The position numbers and the translations under genes are program-made. A DNA stretch of 64,000 nucleotides from Bacteroidaceae bacterium. Its GTDB lineage: Bacteria > Bacteroidota > Bacteroidia > Bacteroidales > Bacteroidaceae. Location: assembly GCA_017469925.1 (NCBI GenBank), contig JAFUFK010000013.1, positions 248,001-312,000 on the forward strand, written 5' to 3'. Shown here piece after piece: positions 7,901 to 17,084 of this stretch; position 1 is the stretch's first letter, and each line of letters opens with the position of its first letter. Below the pieces are notes generated by a model. It ran no database searches, was not told the origin of the DNA, and saw only the letters and a program-made list of their open reading frames with translations.

Positions 7901-10283
7901 GGAATCGCCCGTTTATCATGCGACCGGTCAGGTAGTTGGGCACGGCAAACTGCTGGCCCACTACGTCGGTCACCCAGTAGTAGCCGCTGACGTTCGAGAA
8001 ACCGAAGATGTTGAAGCAGTCGAGCCCGAGCCAGATATTCTTGATGGCATTGTGGCGTAGGTGGCGGTCCTCGTTATTCAGGGCGCGATAGTTCATGCCG
8101 ATGTCGATGCGTTTGTAGGCTGGTGCCCGGAAGGCATGGCGCTCGAGTCCCGTATGCGGTGCGCCAAAGGGCAGTCCGTCGGCAAACGAGGCCTTCAGGT
8201 TCATCTTCCATCGCGTCGTGTTCGGGAAGTAGTCGGTGAAGAAGAAGTTCAGGTTCCAGCGCTGGTCGGTGGGCTGGGGTATCTTCTTCCCGTTCAGTTC
8301 CATCTGGGCCTTCATCAGTCCGAAGCTTATCCACGAGTCGGTACCTGGTACCATCTCGCCATAGACCTTGAAGTCGATGCCCGTAACGAATCCCTTGGCT
8401 ATGTTCTGGCCGTAATAGACCACCTTCACGTTATCGACGTTATAGGGGTTGATGCGGCTTTGGGCCTTGTAGTAGAGTTCGGTGGTGAACTTGAAGGGGC
8501 GCTGTGCCACACGGAACTTGTACTCCATCGCCGCCAGCACCTGGAACGAGCGCTGCGACTTGATGTCCTTGTTCAGCTCCACCCGGGTGTTTCCGTTCGT
8601 GGTCACGGTGTCGCGCAGTTCCTTGTAGAAGGGGCGTTGGTAGTAGAGTCCCGTGGCCAGTCGCAGGGTGAAGTTGTCGTTCTTCTCAGGTACGAAGCCC
8701 ATAGAGACGCGAGGCGAGAAGAGCCATTCCGAGTTCCAGTCCCAATAGGACAGGCGGGCACCATAGTTGACGCTCAGTATGCCGGCACTCGACTCCTTGC
8801 GCCAGGTGTCCTGGAGGTACATCTCCATGTGGTTGCTCGATATCTTGTTGACGCTCTTCAGGTTGTAGATGAGCATCAGGTCGTTGCCCGTGTGCGGGAT
8901 GCTGTAGCCACTCGAGTCGCGGCTTTCCCATTCGCGGGCGTTCTCGCGTATGCTTTCGTGTTTCCAGGCTATGCCAGCCAGCATTGTGTGTCCGCGCCGG
9001 TGCAGGTTGTAGTCGAGTCGCAGGGTCTTCGTGTTGCTGGTCAGCAGATTGCGCGCGTGTTCCATATAAGTACCTACGCCCAGTTGTTCGTCGCCATTGG
9101 TCTCGTTGAGCCAGTACTGGCCCTGGATGTCGTAGGTCTCGCGCTCCTTTGTCGTAAAGGCGCTGAAGGCCAGGCTCAGGTTCGAGCGGTCGTTCAGTTT
9201 TCGGGTAATCTTGGCCGTGCCGAAGAGCGTGCGGAAGAGGTCCTCCTCCTTACCGTCGAAATAGACGCGGAATTCCTTCACGTCCTCCATCGTGCCGAAA
9301 CGGGTCTCGCGGTCCTTGGGCACGAACTTGTAGTTGTTCTTCGAGATGTAGCCGATGGCGTCGATGGTCCATTTGGGTGAGGGCGACCACGAGAGGTAGG
9401 CCTGATAGTCGAGGAAGGTGGGTCGGTACTCGCCCTTAGTCTCCAGCGAGCCGAGCATGTACTGGTTGGTTTTGTAACGCAGTCCGTTCGAGAACGAGAA
9501 CTTCCGCTTCCCGTAGCCCGCATAGGCATTGGCACCGAGCAGGGAACCCTGCAACGAGCCTTCCCATCCCTTGGGTTTCCGGTAGGTGATGTCGAGTACG
9601 GAGGACATCTTGTCGCCGTACTTCGCCTCGAAGCCTCCGGCCGAGAAATCTACCCGCTCCACCATGTCGCTATTGATGACGGAGAGCCCTTCTTGCTGGC
9701 CCGAACTGATGAGCAGCGGCCGATAGACCTCGACCCCGTTGATATAGACGCAATTCTCGTCGAACGAACCGCCTCGGACATTATACTGGCTCGAGAGTTC
9801 GTTGTGGCTCGAGACACCTGCCTGCGTGGCCACCAGTTCCTCTACGGCATTTCCCGTCGTCGAGGGCAACCGCTTCAGTTCCTGGGTGTTCAGTGTCTGG
9901 TTCTGGCTCATCTGCCGGCGGGTCTCCACAACCTCTACGTCGTCGAGTGTGCGGTCGCTCGATTTCATGACGATGTTCAGCACCAGTTCGCCCACGGGCT
10001 TCTTCAGCACGCGCTGCCGTTTCTGGAATCCCACCATCTGGTAGGTCACCACGACGCTGTCGGCCGTGCGGAACTGGATGTTGTACTTGCCGTCCAGATT
10101 GGCCGTAGTGGCAATGCCCTGACCCTCGATGCGAACCACCACCATCGGAATGGGTTCCTGATTCTCATCGACCACCGAGCCGCGCAGTTTCACGCGTGCC
10201 GTATCCCCAGCCTCCTGAGCAAGGGAACCCTGGCAGAAGAGTAGGGGACAGAGGAACGATAGTAATAGTATCAGCCTTCTCAT
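7887..10283 (-). CDS. TonB-dependent outer-membrane receptor
   Basis: 798 residues. Signal peptide to about residue 22 (ending SLAQ), then a carboxypeptidase-regulatory-like beta-sandwich domain (VKLRGSVVDENQEPIPMVVV), a plug domain (residues about 120-230, with VEELVATQAGVSS and NVRGGSFDENCVYINGVEV), and a 22-strand barrel ending in Phe (GRFLIEF), as expected for BAM recognition. It imports an unknown ligand using TonB energy. No SusD partner adjoins, so it is not a SusC-type pair; metal-chelate or small-ligand uptake is equally possible. The gene upstream (10322) is a small lipoprotein 38 bp away, probably co-transcribed. Confidence 0.9.
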   Translation of the reverse strand: MRRLILLLSFLCPLLFCQGSLAQEAGDTARVKLRGSVVDENQEPIPMVVVRIEGQGIATTANLDGKYNIQFRTADSVVVTYQMVGFQKRQRVLKKPVGELVLNIVMKSSDRTLDDVEVVETRRQMSQNQTLNTQELKRLPSTTGNAVEELVATQAGVSSHNELSSQYNVRGGSFDENCVYINGVEVYRPLLISSGQQEGLSVINSDMVERVDFSAGGFEAKYGDKMSSVLDITYRKPKGWEGSLQGSLLGANAYAGYGKRKFSFSNGLRYKTNQYMLGSLETKGEYRPTFLDYQAYLSWSPSPKWTIDAIGYISKNNYKFVPKDRETRFGTMEDVKEFRVYFDGKEEDLFRTLFGTAKITRKLNDRSNLSLAFSAFTTKERETYDIQGQYWLNETNGDEQLGVGTYMEHARNLLTSNTKTLRLDYNLHRRGHTMLAGIAWKHESIRENAREWESRDSSGYSIPHTGNDLMLIYNLKSVNKISSNHMEMYLQDTWRKESSAGILSVNYGARLSYWDWNSEWLFSPRVSMGFVPEKNDNFTLRLATGLYYQRPFYKELRDTVTTNGNTRVELNKDIKSQRSFQVLAAMEYKFRVAQRPFKFTTELYYKAQSRINPYNVDNVKVVYYGQNIAKGFVTGIDFKVYGEMVPGTDSWISFGLMKAQMELNGKKIPQPTDQRWNLNFFFTDYFPNTTRWKMNLKASFADGLPFGAPHTGLERHAFRAPAYKRIDIGMNYRALNNEDRHLRHNAIKNIWLGLDCFNIFGFSNVSGYYWVTDVVGQQFAVPNYLTGRMINGRFLIEF

Positions 10284-10321
10284 ACTATTATATTAACGCG
10301 CGCGGCCCCGATTTATTGTCT

Positions 10322-10825
10322 CTACTTGACGATAAGTCTGAAACTGCCGTTGGCTGTGCTGTAGAGTGTGTAGCTCTGGCTATTGATAGTTCCCACGCAA
10401 CCTTCGCCCGTGCCGCCGTTGAACATACCCCCGATGCCATCGGCCGAATTGCTGAAGCGGGCGTTGAACTGACACGAATAGGTGCCGGGGAGGGTGTTGC
10501 CGGGGAGTTCCAGTCGCCACTGAGGATTGTTGCTGTCCAGACCTCCATAGTTCGTATGGCGGCTGTAGTAGAGTTCGTAGGGCACGCCGATGCCGGCGCT
10601 ATCCACCTGTACCGTCATCGACCACGAGTAGTCGGTGCTGTTCAGGTAATGGCCTTTCTTCAGCTGGACGGCCGTAATGAACACGCTGTCGCCCGGGTGT
10701 ACGGTGGAGGGCTCGTAACGGAATCCCTGATAGGTTGGGGGGTAGCTGCCTTCTTCGTCGTCGTTGCACGAGCTGACGAGGGCCAGTGCACTTATCATGC
10801 ACAGGAAGAGTAATGTCTTTTTCAT
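10322..10825 (-). CDS. Small uncharacterised lipoprotein
   Basis: 167 residues, not assigned to a family. The signal peptide ends in lipobox ALVSSC, giving a lipidated Cys followed by NDDEEGS, an acidic Bacteroidales-type surface-export signal (inference). The remainder is beta-rich, possibly Ig-like (STVHPGDSVFITAVQLKKG), with a Gly/Asn-rich segment around ADGIGGMFNGGTGEG. Its start overlaps the maf stop by 4 bp, so it is translationally coupled to maf and probably transcribed onward into the TonB receptor gene. It could be an accessory lipoprotein of that receptor. Confidence 0.65.
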   Translation of the reverse strand: MKKTLLFLCMISALALVSSCNDDEEGSYPPTYQGFRYEPSTVHPGDSVFITAVQLKKGHYLNSTDYSWSMTVQVDSAGIGVPYELYYSRHTNYGGLDSNNPQWRLELPGNTLPGTYSCQFNARFSNSADGIGGMFNGGTGEGCVGTINSQSYTLYSTANGSFRLIVK

Positions 10826-11394
10826 ATCTCAAAGGTTTTAAGTGCTTGGTAAAGTCGTTGTACGGGCAGTCCCATGACGTTGAAGTACGACCCCTCGATG
10901 CGTTCCACACCGACGTATCCTATCCACTCCTGAATGCCATAGGCCCCTGCCTTGTCCAATGGTTTATAGTTACTGACGTAATAATCTATTTCCCTGTCAG
11001 TTATATCGCCGAATGTTACGTCGCTTACGCAATCGAACGTCTGCCGCTTTTCGCGTGTCTGCAGGGTTACTCCGGTGACTACCTGATGGGTGCGGCCGCG
11101 CAGCATCTGCAACATCCGTCGGGCCTCTCGTTCGTCGCGGGGTTTGCCCAGTACCTGTCCGTCGAGCCACACAATCGTGTCGGCCGTGATGACGAGTTCC
11201 TCTTCGCCCACGCTGTCTCGGTAGGCTTCTGCCTTCTTCTCGGCGATGGCCCTGGCCGTTGCTCTGGCCGACAGGCCATCGGGCACTCGTTCGTCGATGC
11301 CCTGCAACACCCTAACTTCGAAGTCCAATCCCAGTCCCGCCAACAACTCCCTGCGGCGCGGACTCCCACTTGCCAGTATCAGTTTGTAGCCCAT
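10822..11394 (-). CDS. maf: Maf-like nucleoside triphosphate pyrophosphatase
   Basis: 190 residues from the ATG at 11394 (MGYKLILASGSPRRREL). An upstream frame to 11475 would overlap kdsC and is rejected. The Maf signature ASGSPRR (about residues 8-14) lies at the N-terminus, with TADTIVWLDGQVLGKP and the acidic catalytic segment around DKAGAYGIQ. Maf proteins hydrolyse dTTP, UTP or modified nucleotides to monophosphates as house-cleaning enzymes. It lies 4 bp after the kdsC-like gene in a minus-strand operon. Confidence 0.93.
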   Translation of the reverse strand: MGYKLILASGSPRRRELLAGLGLDFEVRVLQGIDERVPDGLSARATARAIAEKKAEAYRDSVGEEELVITADTIVWLDGQVLGKPRDEREARRMLQMLRGRTHQVVTGVTLQTREKRQTFDCVSDVTFGDITDREIDYYVSNYKPLDKAGAYGIQEWIGYVGVERIEGSYFNVMGLPVQRLYQALKTFEI

Positions 11395-11398
11395 ATCC

Positions 11399-11917
11399 TT
11401 ACCATCCAAAGGCCCGTTTGTCGGCCATCCACTTACCTTGGGCACGCAACACCTGTTCCACGACGTCGCGCACACAACCCATACCGCCAGCCCGTTGGCT
11501 CACGTATTGGCTCGTCGCCTGAATCTCAGGTGCAGCATCGCAGGGGCAGCAGGCACAGCCCACGCGGTTCATAATCTCGTAGTCGGGGATGTCGTCGCCC
11601 ATGTAGAGCACCTCCTCGTCTCGGAGTCCGTACTTCTCTGTGAGGCGGTCGTAAACCTCCATCTTCACGGCGGCTCCGATGAATACGTCCTCGATGCCCA
11701 ACCCTTCGTAGCGCACCCTGACGGCTTCTACCCGGGCTCCTGTGATGACGGCTACGTGGAGGCCCATCTTCACGGCCAGTTGCAGGGCATATCCGTCCTT
11801 GATGTTCACCGTGCGCAGGGGGACACCCGTTTCGCTCATCGGTATGGTCTCCTGGCTCAGCACGCCATCTACGTCCAGCACGATGGCCTTAATCTTCCGT
11901 AAGTCGTAGTTTATCAT
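11399..11917 (-). CDS. kdsC: KdsC-like HAD phosphatase (KDO 8-phosphate phosphatase)
   Basis: 172 residues, the right size for the cap-less HAD subfamily C0. The nucleophile motif is VLDVDGVL (Asp15, Asp17), motif II is VITGAR and motif IV is [10 protein letters not shown]. KdsC removes phosphate from KDO 8-phosphate in lipid A-core synthesis. Related cap-less enzymes act on sialic-acid or DNA-repair intermediates, so the exact substrate is inferred. Its N-terminus overlaps the DUF2520 gene by 29 bp, indicating co-transcription. Confidence 0.88.
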   Translation of the reverse strand: MINYDLRKIKAIVLDVDGVLSQETIPMSETGVPLRTVNIKDGYALQLAVKMGLHVAVITGARVEAVRVRYEGLGIEDVFIGAAVKMEVYDRLTEKYGLRDEEVLYMGDDIPDYEIMNRVGCACCPCDAAPEIQATSQYVSQRAGGMGCVRDVVEQVLRAQGKWMADKRAFGW

Positions 11918-12593
11918 AAATGCTTTCGCTCATTAGTCTGTATATCTCACGTTTCCTGCCACTCAGCATGGCCTCTTGTCGCATCATGACGCCGCGGTCG
12001 CCACGTGCGGCTGGTCCTGTCTGTGCCTTCAGGGGTGGGAGGGTGTGCACCTTACGTGCAACCTCATCGACGAGGGGCAGCATGACGTCGAAGGGCAGGT
12101 CGCGCTCCTCCAGTATCTCGGCCGAGAGGGTGTAGCAGTGGTTGACGAAGTTCGAGGCAAAGACGGCTGCCAGGTGCAGGTGTCTGCGTCCCTCGCTGTC
12201 GAGCTGATAGACGTGTTGGCTGATGCTCCTGGCCAGTGTCTCGAGCAGGGGGTCGGCGGGTTCCGATTCGATGAACAGTGCCACCTGGGCCATGTCCACC
12301 CGACGTTCGCGGGAGAAGGTCTGCATGGGGTAGAGCACACCGCGGCGCCTTGAGGGGATTATTTCCATCGGGATGCTTCCTGCCGTATGTACTACCAGGG
12401 CCGTGCAATCCCGTAACCTGTCGGTCACACTCGCGATGGCATCGTCGCGCACACTGACGATGACCACATCGCCCGCGACCTCGCTGGGGCTGAACTTGCG
12501 GCCACTCAGCTGACGGACCTCGTGACCTGCACCCTCCAGTGCAGGCCTGAGGCTCGTCGCTACATTTCCCGTTCCAATCAGTGTTATCTCCAC
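11889..12593 (-). CDS. Rossmann-fold / DUF2520 oxidoreductase-like protein
   Basis: 234 residues. It has an N-terminal NADP-binding Rossmann domain ([13 protein letters not shown], residues about 3-15), then the DUF2520 helical dimerisation domain ([21 protein letters not shown] and GPAARGD). The fold resembles pyrroline-5-carboxylate or ketopantoate reductases, but the substrate is unknown. The order DUF2520 then kdsC-like then maf is tight here (29-bp and 4-bp junctions) and supports a shared operon. Confidence 0.87.
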   Translation of the reverse strand: MEITLIGTGNVATSLRPALEGAGHEVRQLSGRKFSPSEVAGDVVIVSVRDDAIASVTDRLRDCTALVVHTAGSIPMEIIPSRRRGVLYPMQTFSRERRVDMAQVALFIESEPADPLLETLARSISQHVYQLDSEGRRHLHLAAVFASNFVNHCYTLSAEILEERDLPFDVMLPLVDEVARKVHTLPPLKAQTGPAARGDRGVMMRQEAMLSGRKREIYRLMSESIYDKLRLTED

Positions 12594-12596
12594 CCG

Positions 12597-13124
12597 TTAA
12601 CCCGTTAACCCGTTAACCTTCTCCCAGTGCAGTCGCTCCTCGTTCTGAGGTTTGCGCTCCATGCCTTTATGTCCCAGGGCAATGAGGCAGAGCACACGGC
12701 GTCCCTGGGGGATATCGAGCAGGCGGCGTACGTTGTCCTCAGCCGAACGCCCTTCCTGGTCCTGGCGTTCGCGCACCTGTACCCAGCAGGCACCCAGTCC
12801 CAGGTCTTCGGCCTGCAGGAGCATCATGGTTGCAGCCACGCTGCAGTCCTCTACCCACATGTCGCCCACCTCGGGGTTGCCCACTACGGCGATGACCACG
12901 GGAGCCTCCACTACGAAGTCGGCCCCTTGGGCCTTGCACTGTGCGAGGTGGCCAATCACCTTCTTGTCGCGTGTGGCCGTCAGCTCGCAGTTGTGCAGTC
13001 CCTTGCTCGAAGGGGCCAGGAGAGCCGCACGCAGGATGAGCCGCAACTCTTCGTCAGCGACTGGTTCCTGGGTAAACCTCCTGTGGCTGCGCCGCACGGT
13101 TATCAGTTTGCTAAAGTCTTCCAT
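12597..13124 (-). CDS. Nitroreductase family protein
   Basis: 175 residues from the ATG at 13124 (MEDFSKLITVRRSHRRF). The longer frame to 13184 crosses the promoter and is rejected. FMN-binding features are the RRSHRRF motif at residues 11-17, the LLAPSSKGLHNCELTA segment and DLGLGACWVQVRER. These small FMN enzymes reduce quinones or nitro compounds with NAD(P)H; the substrate is not evident. The 3' end carries three tandem copies of GTTAACGG, which form the last codons and the stop. Confidence 0.9.
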   Translation of the reverse strand: MEDFSKLITVRRSHRRFTQEPVADEELRLILRAALLAPSSKGLHNCELTATRDKKVIGHLAQCKAQGADFVVEAPVVIAVVGNPEVGDMWVEDCSVAATMMLLQAEDLGLGACWVQVRERQDQEGRSAEDNVRRLLDIPQGRRVLCLIALGHKGMERKPQNEERLHWEKVNGLTG

Positions 13125-13153
13125 ACATATTATATAATAGGTATATTGCGCTG

Positions 13154-13185
13154 CAAAGATACGAATAAGTGAGCAAAATACCAAA
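13154..13185 (-). promoter_or_regulatory. Promoter of the nitroreductase operon, with dyad
   Basis: Minus strand: -33 TTTG (13182-13185), 20-bp spacer, -7 TATCTTTG (13154-13161). A dyad (ACTCGTTTGAGT on the plus strand) overlaps the -33 box. The block resembles the 55-bp promoter repeat at 45212/45671: both have CTCGAAAAT, a dyad, then TTTGG and ATTTTGCTC. Confidence 0.75.
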
Positions 13186-13653
13186 CTCGTTTGAGTATTT
13201 TCGAGCGAGCAGCCTATCTACGACACGAAGAGTCAGGGTTACGAGATATTGCCGAGAGGTGCTCGGATAAGGCTTCCATCTCCTTGAATCTTCAGCAACG
13301 ATTCCGAGAAGAAAAAAATCCTTACACACTCTCTCTTGCCCGCCTCCGACCTTCCGCCCGAAATGGGCGTCACCTCGACTCATGCATAATTGGCTGTAAT
13401 ACAGCTGGATAAGTTCTTTTTGCATCCTCGCCACGAAGGGGCCGTTTTATGTTATGTTAACCTATGGCAATGAGTTATGTTAATCTGTGGCGATAAGTTA
13501 TATTTGCTTGTGGCGATATGTTATGTTAACCTTCGCCGATAGGTTCGAGACCCCATGTCTGTGACGCTAAAAAATCCTTACAAACGTCACCTGCTTCACT
13601 AACCCGAATAGAAAAAAAAGACCATTTATCGTTAAACATTGAACTTTTATTCG
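13186..13653. other. Composite intergenic region between nitroreductase and thrS
   Basis: No gene is supported. It contains two exact copies of AAAAAATCCTTACA (13313-13326 and 13569-13582), one on each side of a four-unit 23-bp tandem array (13451-13542). The second copy is framed by GTGACG (13561-13566) and CGTCAC (13585-13590), a 6-bp inverted repeat. The region has the same parts list as the ftsK/DUF5063 gap at 45267-45670. Confidence 0.6.
13451..13542. repeat. Four tandem 23-bp repeats (GTTATGTTAAC family)
   Basis: Exactly phased units at 13451, 13474, 13497 and 13520. Each starts GTTAT and most continue GTTAAC, ending in a GGCGATAA-like half. The third unit is the most diverged. Sister arrays lie at 24684-24729 and 45387-45478. 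Confidence 0.85.
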
Positions 13654-13661
13654 TATCTTTG
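13654..13661 (+). promoter_or_regulatory. -7 promoter box of thrS
   Basis: TATCTTTG, an exact match, 37 bp upstream of the thrS start. The flanking TTATTCG...GCA is shared, inverted, with the nitroreductase promoter. Confidence 0.6.
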
Positions 13662-13698
13662 CACGCGAATTGTGAATTAACGAAAAAAGAGAGACGAT

Positions 13699-15642
13699 AT
13701 GATCGACATCAAATTCCCCGACGGCTCGGTACGCCAATACGAAGAGGGCGTGACGGGCCTGCAGATTGCAGAAAGTATCTCACCCCGTCTGGCACAGGAC
13801 GTGCTGGCATGTGGCGTGAACGGAGAAACCGTGGAACTCAACCGCCCCATCACGGCCAACTCCGAGCTGGTCCTCTACAAGTGGGACGACAAGGAGGGCA
13901 AGCACGCCTTCTGGCACACCTCGGCCCACCTGATGGCCGAAGCCTTGCAGGAGCTGTATCCCGGCATCCAGTTCGGCATCGGACCCGCCATAGAGCAGGG
14001 CTTCTACTACGACGTGATGCCCCCCGAGGGAGTGACCATCCGCGAAAGCGACTTCCCACAGATAGAGAAGAAGATGATGGAACTCGTAGGGCGCAAGGAG
14101 GCCCTGGTACGCCGCGACATCTCGAAGCAGGATGCACTCAGCTTCTTCGGCGAGCGTGGCCAGACGTACAAGAACGAACTCATCGCCGACCTGGAGGACG
14201 GACACATCACAACCTACACCCAAGGCCAGTTTACCGACCTCTGCCGTGGTCCGCACCTTACCTCTACGGCCCCCATCAAGGCCTGCAAGGTGCTCTCCGT
14301 AAGTGCCGCCTACTGGCGTGGCGACGAGAAGCGCCCCCAGATGACCCGCATCTATGGCATCACCTTCCCCAAGAAGAAGCTGCTGGACGAGTACCTGCTG
14401 CTCCTGGAGGAGGCCAAGAAGCGCGACCACCGCAAGATTGGCAAGGAGATGGAACTGTTCATGTTCTCGGAGCGCGTAGGCAAGGGATTGCCCATCTGGC
14501 TACCCAAGGGCACAGCCCTGCGTCTGCGACTGGAGGACTTCCTGAAGAAGATTCAGAAACGCTACGGCTACCAGCAGGTGATAACCCCGCACATCGGCGG
14601 CAAGAACCTCTACGTGACCTCGGGCCACTATGCCCACTACGGCAAGGACTCGTTCCAGCCCATCCACACCCCTGAAGAGGGAGAGGAGTACATGCTGAAG
14701 CCCATGAACTGCCCCCACCACTGCGAAATATACGCCTGGAAACCCCGCTCGTACAAAGACCTGCCCCTGCGTCTGGCAGAGTTCGGTACGGTATATCGCT
14801 ACGAGCAGTCGGGCGAACTGCACGGACTGACCCGCGTACGCTCCTTCACCCAGGACGATGCCCACATCTTCTGCCGTCCCGACCAGGTGAAGGGCGAGTT
14901 CATCCGCGTGATGGAGATCATACAGATTATCTTCGGAGCACTGGACTTCAACAACTTCGAGGCACAAATCTCGCTGCGCGACCCCAACGACAAGGAGAAG
15001 TACATCGGCTCCGACGAGGTGTGGGAAGAGGCCGAGCGGGCCATCATCGAGGCTTGCGAAGAGAAGGGACTGAAGACCACCACCGAACTGGGCGAAGCCG
15101 CCTTCTACGGACCGAAACTCGACTTCATGGTGAAGGACGCCCTCGGCCGTCGCTGGCAACTGGGTACCATACAGGTCGATTACAACCTGCCCGAACGATT
15201 CCAGCTGGAATACACCGGCGAGGACAACCAGAAGCACCGTCCCGTCATGATCCACCGTGCCCCCTTCGGCTCGATGGAACGATTCACGGCAGTACTCATC
15301 GAGCACACCGCCGGCCACTTCCCCATCTGGCTCTCGCCCGACCAGGTAGCCGTGCTGCCCATCTCGGAGAAGTTCAACGACTATGCCAAGGAGGTCTGCC
15401 GCCAACTGGAGGCCAAGGACGTACGTACCGTGCTCGACGACCGCAACGAGAAGATTGGCCGCAAGATTCGCGACAACGAACTGAAGCGCGTCCCCTACAT
15501 GCTCATCGTCGGAGAGAAAGAGCAGGCAGAAGGTACCGTCAACTATCGCAAACAGGGCGGTGGAGGCCAAGGAGAGATGAAAATCAGCGAATTTGCTGAA
15601 AAAATCAACGAAGAAGTTCGTAGTTTAACGGAAAAGTATTAA
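13699..15642 (+). CDS. thrS: Threonine--tRNA ligase
   Basis: 647 residues, full length. Domains in order: TGS (residues 1-61), editing/SAD domain with the [11 protein letters not shown] zinc/editing motif (about residue 73), class II catalytic core (motif 2 around [26 protein letters not shown] supplies a zinc ligand Cys), and the anticodon-binding domain ([17 protein letters not shown]). It charges tRNA-Thr and removes misacylated serine. The -7 box is at 13654. The next gene, infC, starts 26 bp after the stop from its own -7 box. Confidence 0.98.
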   Translation: MIDIKFPDGSVRQYEEGVTGLQIAESISPRLAQDVLACGVNGETVELNRPITANSELVLYKWDDKEGKHAFWHTSAHLMAEALQELYPGIQFGIGPAIEQGFYYDVMPPEGVTIRESDFPQIEKKMMELVGRKEALVRRDISKQDALSFFGERGQTYKNELIADLEDGHITTYTQGQFTDLCRGPHLTSTAPIKACKVLSVSAAYWRGDEKRPQMTRIYGITFPKKKLLDEYLLLLEEAKKRDHRKIGKEMELFMFSERVGKGLPIWLPKGTALRLRLEDFLKKIQKRYGYQQVITPHIGGKNLYVTSGHYAHYGKDSFQPIHTPEEGEEYMLKPMNCPHHCEIYAWKPRSYKDLPLRLAEFGTVYRYEQSGELHGLTRVRSFTQDDAHIFCRPDQVKGEFIRVMEIIQIIFGALDFNNFEAQISLRDPNDKEKYIGSDEVWEEAERAIIEACEEKGLKTTTELGEAAFYGPKLDFMVKDALGRRWQLGTIQVDYNLPERFQLEYTGEDNQKHRPVMIHRAPFGSMERFTAVLIEHTAGHFPIWLSPDQVAVLPISEKFNDYAKEVCRQLEAKDVRTVLDDRNEKIGRKIRDNELKRVPYMLIVGEKEQAEGTVNYRKQGGGGQGEMKISEFAEKINEEVRSLTEKY

Positions 15643-15647
15643 CTTTG
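15640..15647 (+). promoter_or_regulatory. -7 promoter box of infC, overlapping the thrS stop codon
   Basis: TAACTTTG, an exact match. The TAA of thrS forms its first three bases. The -33 element is weak. Confidence 0.5.
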
Positions 15648-15668
15648 CAGCCGTTTTGAGCCACCCGA

Positions 15669-16325
15669 ATGAAGAAAGACGACAAGAAACAGCAGTATCG
15701 CGTAAACGAACAAATCCGTGTTCGTGAGGTACGAATCGTAGGCGAGGGCATCGAATCCACCGTCGTCCCCACCCACAAAGCCATACAGATGGCAGAGCAA
15801 CGCGGCGTTGACCTGGTAGAAATCAGCCCCAATGCCGAGCCACCCGTATGCCGCCTGATCGACTACTCGAAATTCATCTACCAGCAGAAGAAGAAGCAAA
15901 AGGAGATGAAGGCCAAGCAGAGCGTGGTAAACGTGAAGGAAATCCGCTTCGGACCCCAGACCGACGACCACGACTACAACTTCAAGCTGAAGCATGCCAT
16001 CGGGTTCCTCTCGGACGGAGACAAGGTGAAGGCCTACGTCTTCTTCAAGGGCCGCAGCATCCTCTTCAAGGAACAGGGCGAAGTGCTCCTGCTGCGCTTT
16101 GCTGCCGACCTGGAGGAATACGGCAAGGTAGAGTCGATGCCCGTACTCGAGGGTAAGCGCATGACCATGTTCATCGCCCCCAAGAAGTCGGGCGGAGGCG
16201 CCAAGAAACCCATCCAGGAACCCCAGGCGGACGTGGTGGAAGCACCCGTCAAGAAGGCTCCCCAGCAGAGGGCCCGCAAGGAGTACACCGGACCGAAGGT
16301 GGAAGGCGAGGACTTCGACGATTGA
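15669..16325 (+). CDS. infC: Translation initiation factor IF-3
   Basis: 218 residues. IF3-N ([17 protein letters not shown] to about residue 80), a Lys-rich linker ([13 protein letters not shown]), and IF3-C ([22 protein letters not shown] onward). A Lys/Pro-rich C-terminal tail of about 40 residues, typical of Bacteroidetes, extends it beyond the 180-residue E. coli protein. It dissociates ribosomes and checks start codons. A normal ATG is used, so the rare AUU autoregulation of E. coli infC does not apply. Heads the infC-rpmI-rplT cluster. Confidence 0.97.
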   Translation: MKKDDKKQQYRVNEQIRVREVRIVGEGIESTVVPTHKAIQMAEQRGVDLVEISPNAEPPVCRLIDYSKFIYQQKKKQKEMKAKQSVVNVKEIRFGPQTDDHDYNFKLKHAIGFLSDGDKVKAYVFFKGRSILFKEQGEVLLLRFAADLEEYGKVESMPVLEGKRMTMFIAPKKSGGGAKKPIQEPQADVVEAPVKKAPQQRARKEYTGPKVEGEDFDD

Positions 16326-16398
16326 GAAAAGACTGTGCGTAACGCCCGGTATATGCGTTGCCACACTATAGTAATAACTAATTAAAAACAAACAAAAA

Positions 16399-16596
16399 AT
16401 GCCAAAAGTAAAGACTAACTCCGGTGCAAAGAAGAGATTCGTGCTCACCGGCAGTGGCAAGGTAAAGCGCCACCACGCCTATCACAGCCACATCCTGACG
16501 AAGAAGACCAAGAAGCAGAAGCGCAACTTGCAGCATGCCGATCTGGTAGTAACCGAGAACATGAAGCAGGTCCGCGACCTCCTGAACCTCCGTTAA
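16399..16596 (+). CDS. rpmI: 50S ribosomal protein L35
   Basis: 65 residues, full length. The family signature [20 protein letters not shown] is at the N-terminus, followed by a strongly basic [20 protein letters not shown] segment that binds 23S rRNA. The 73-bp gap after infC contains a GTGCGTAACGC / GCGTTGCCAC hairpin that may be regulatory. Confidence 0.98.
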   Translation: MPKVKTNSGAKKRFVLTGSGKVKRHHAYHSHILTKKTKKQKRNLQHADLVVTENMKQVRDLLNLR

Positions 16597-16639
16597 ACCG
16601 CGTCAAGGAAAGAGAGTTCTTTCACTAAAGTTATTAACC

Positions 16640-16688
16640 GAATGCTTAGCCCCGAAAGTTCAACCACACCGTGTTGGCGCTAACATTC
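16640..16688 (+). promoter_or_regulatory. Hairpin upstream of rplT (candidate L20 autoregulatory leader)
   Basis: GAATGCTTAGC.CC (16640 onward) pairs with GG.GCTAACATTC (ending 16688), one bulge. Inside it CAACCAC can pair with GTGTTG. It ends 16 bp before the rplT start. In other bacteria L20 represses rpmI-rplT by binding an rRNA-like mRNA fold; that role here is inference. Confidence 0.45.
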
Positions 16689-16704
16689 AAAAACGAACAA
16701 AACT

Positions 16705-17049
16705 ATGCCAAGATCAGTAAATCATGTAGCATCACGTGCTAAGAGAAAGAAGATTCTGAAGTTGACCCGCGGTTACTTCGGTGCCCGCAAGAACGTCTGG
16801 ACCGTTGCCAAGAACACTTGGGAGAAGGGCCTGACCTATGCCTTCCGCGACCGCAGGAACAAGAAGCGCACCTTCCGCGCACTGTGGATCCAGCGTATCA
16901 ATGCTGCCGCTCGCCTCGAGGGTATGAGCTACAGCCAGTTGATGGGTGCACTGCACAAGGCAGGTATCGAAATCAACCGCAAGATTCTGGCCGACCTCGC
17001 CGTCAACCACCCCGAAGCCTTCAAGGCCATCGTGGAGAAGGTGAAGTAA
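16705..17049 (+). CDS. rplT: 50S ribosomal protein L20
   Basis: 114 residues, full length. The start [18 protein letters not shown] and the conserved core [20 protein letters not shown] are family signatures. L20 binds 23S rRNA early in 50S assembly and is the feedback repressor of its operon in several phyla. It ends the infC-rpmI-rplT cluster at a terminator shared with a convergent 6S-like RNA. Confidence 0.98.
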   Translation: MPRSVNHVASRAKRKKILKLTRGYFGARKNVWTVAKNTWEKGLTYAFRDRRNKKRTFRALWIQRINAAARLEGMSYSQLMGALHKAGIEINRKILADLAVNHPEAFKAIVEKVK

Positions 17050-17084
17050 GTCCCCCGGAGAGTCACTGGACTTCTTGACTGAAA

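Noticed and set aside
8061-9380. 439-codon plus-strand frame opposite the TonB receptor
   Set aside because: No signal peptide or motif. The receptor on the minus strand has plug and barrel signatures throughout.
13111-13434. 107-codon minus-strand frame upstream of the nitroreductase gene
   Set aside because: Runs through the nitroreductase promoter and composite repeat; no recognisable domain.
13451-13542. Possible CRISPR array
   Set aside because: Units are directly adjacent, diverged and lack unique spacers; no cas genes nearby.
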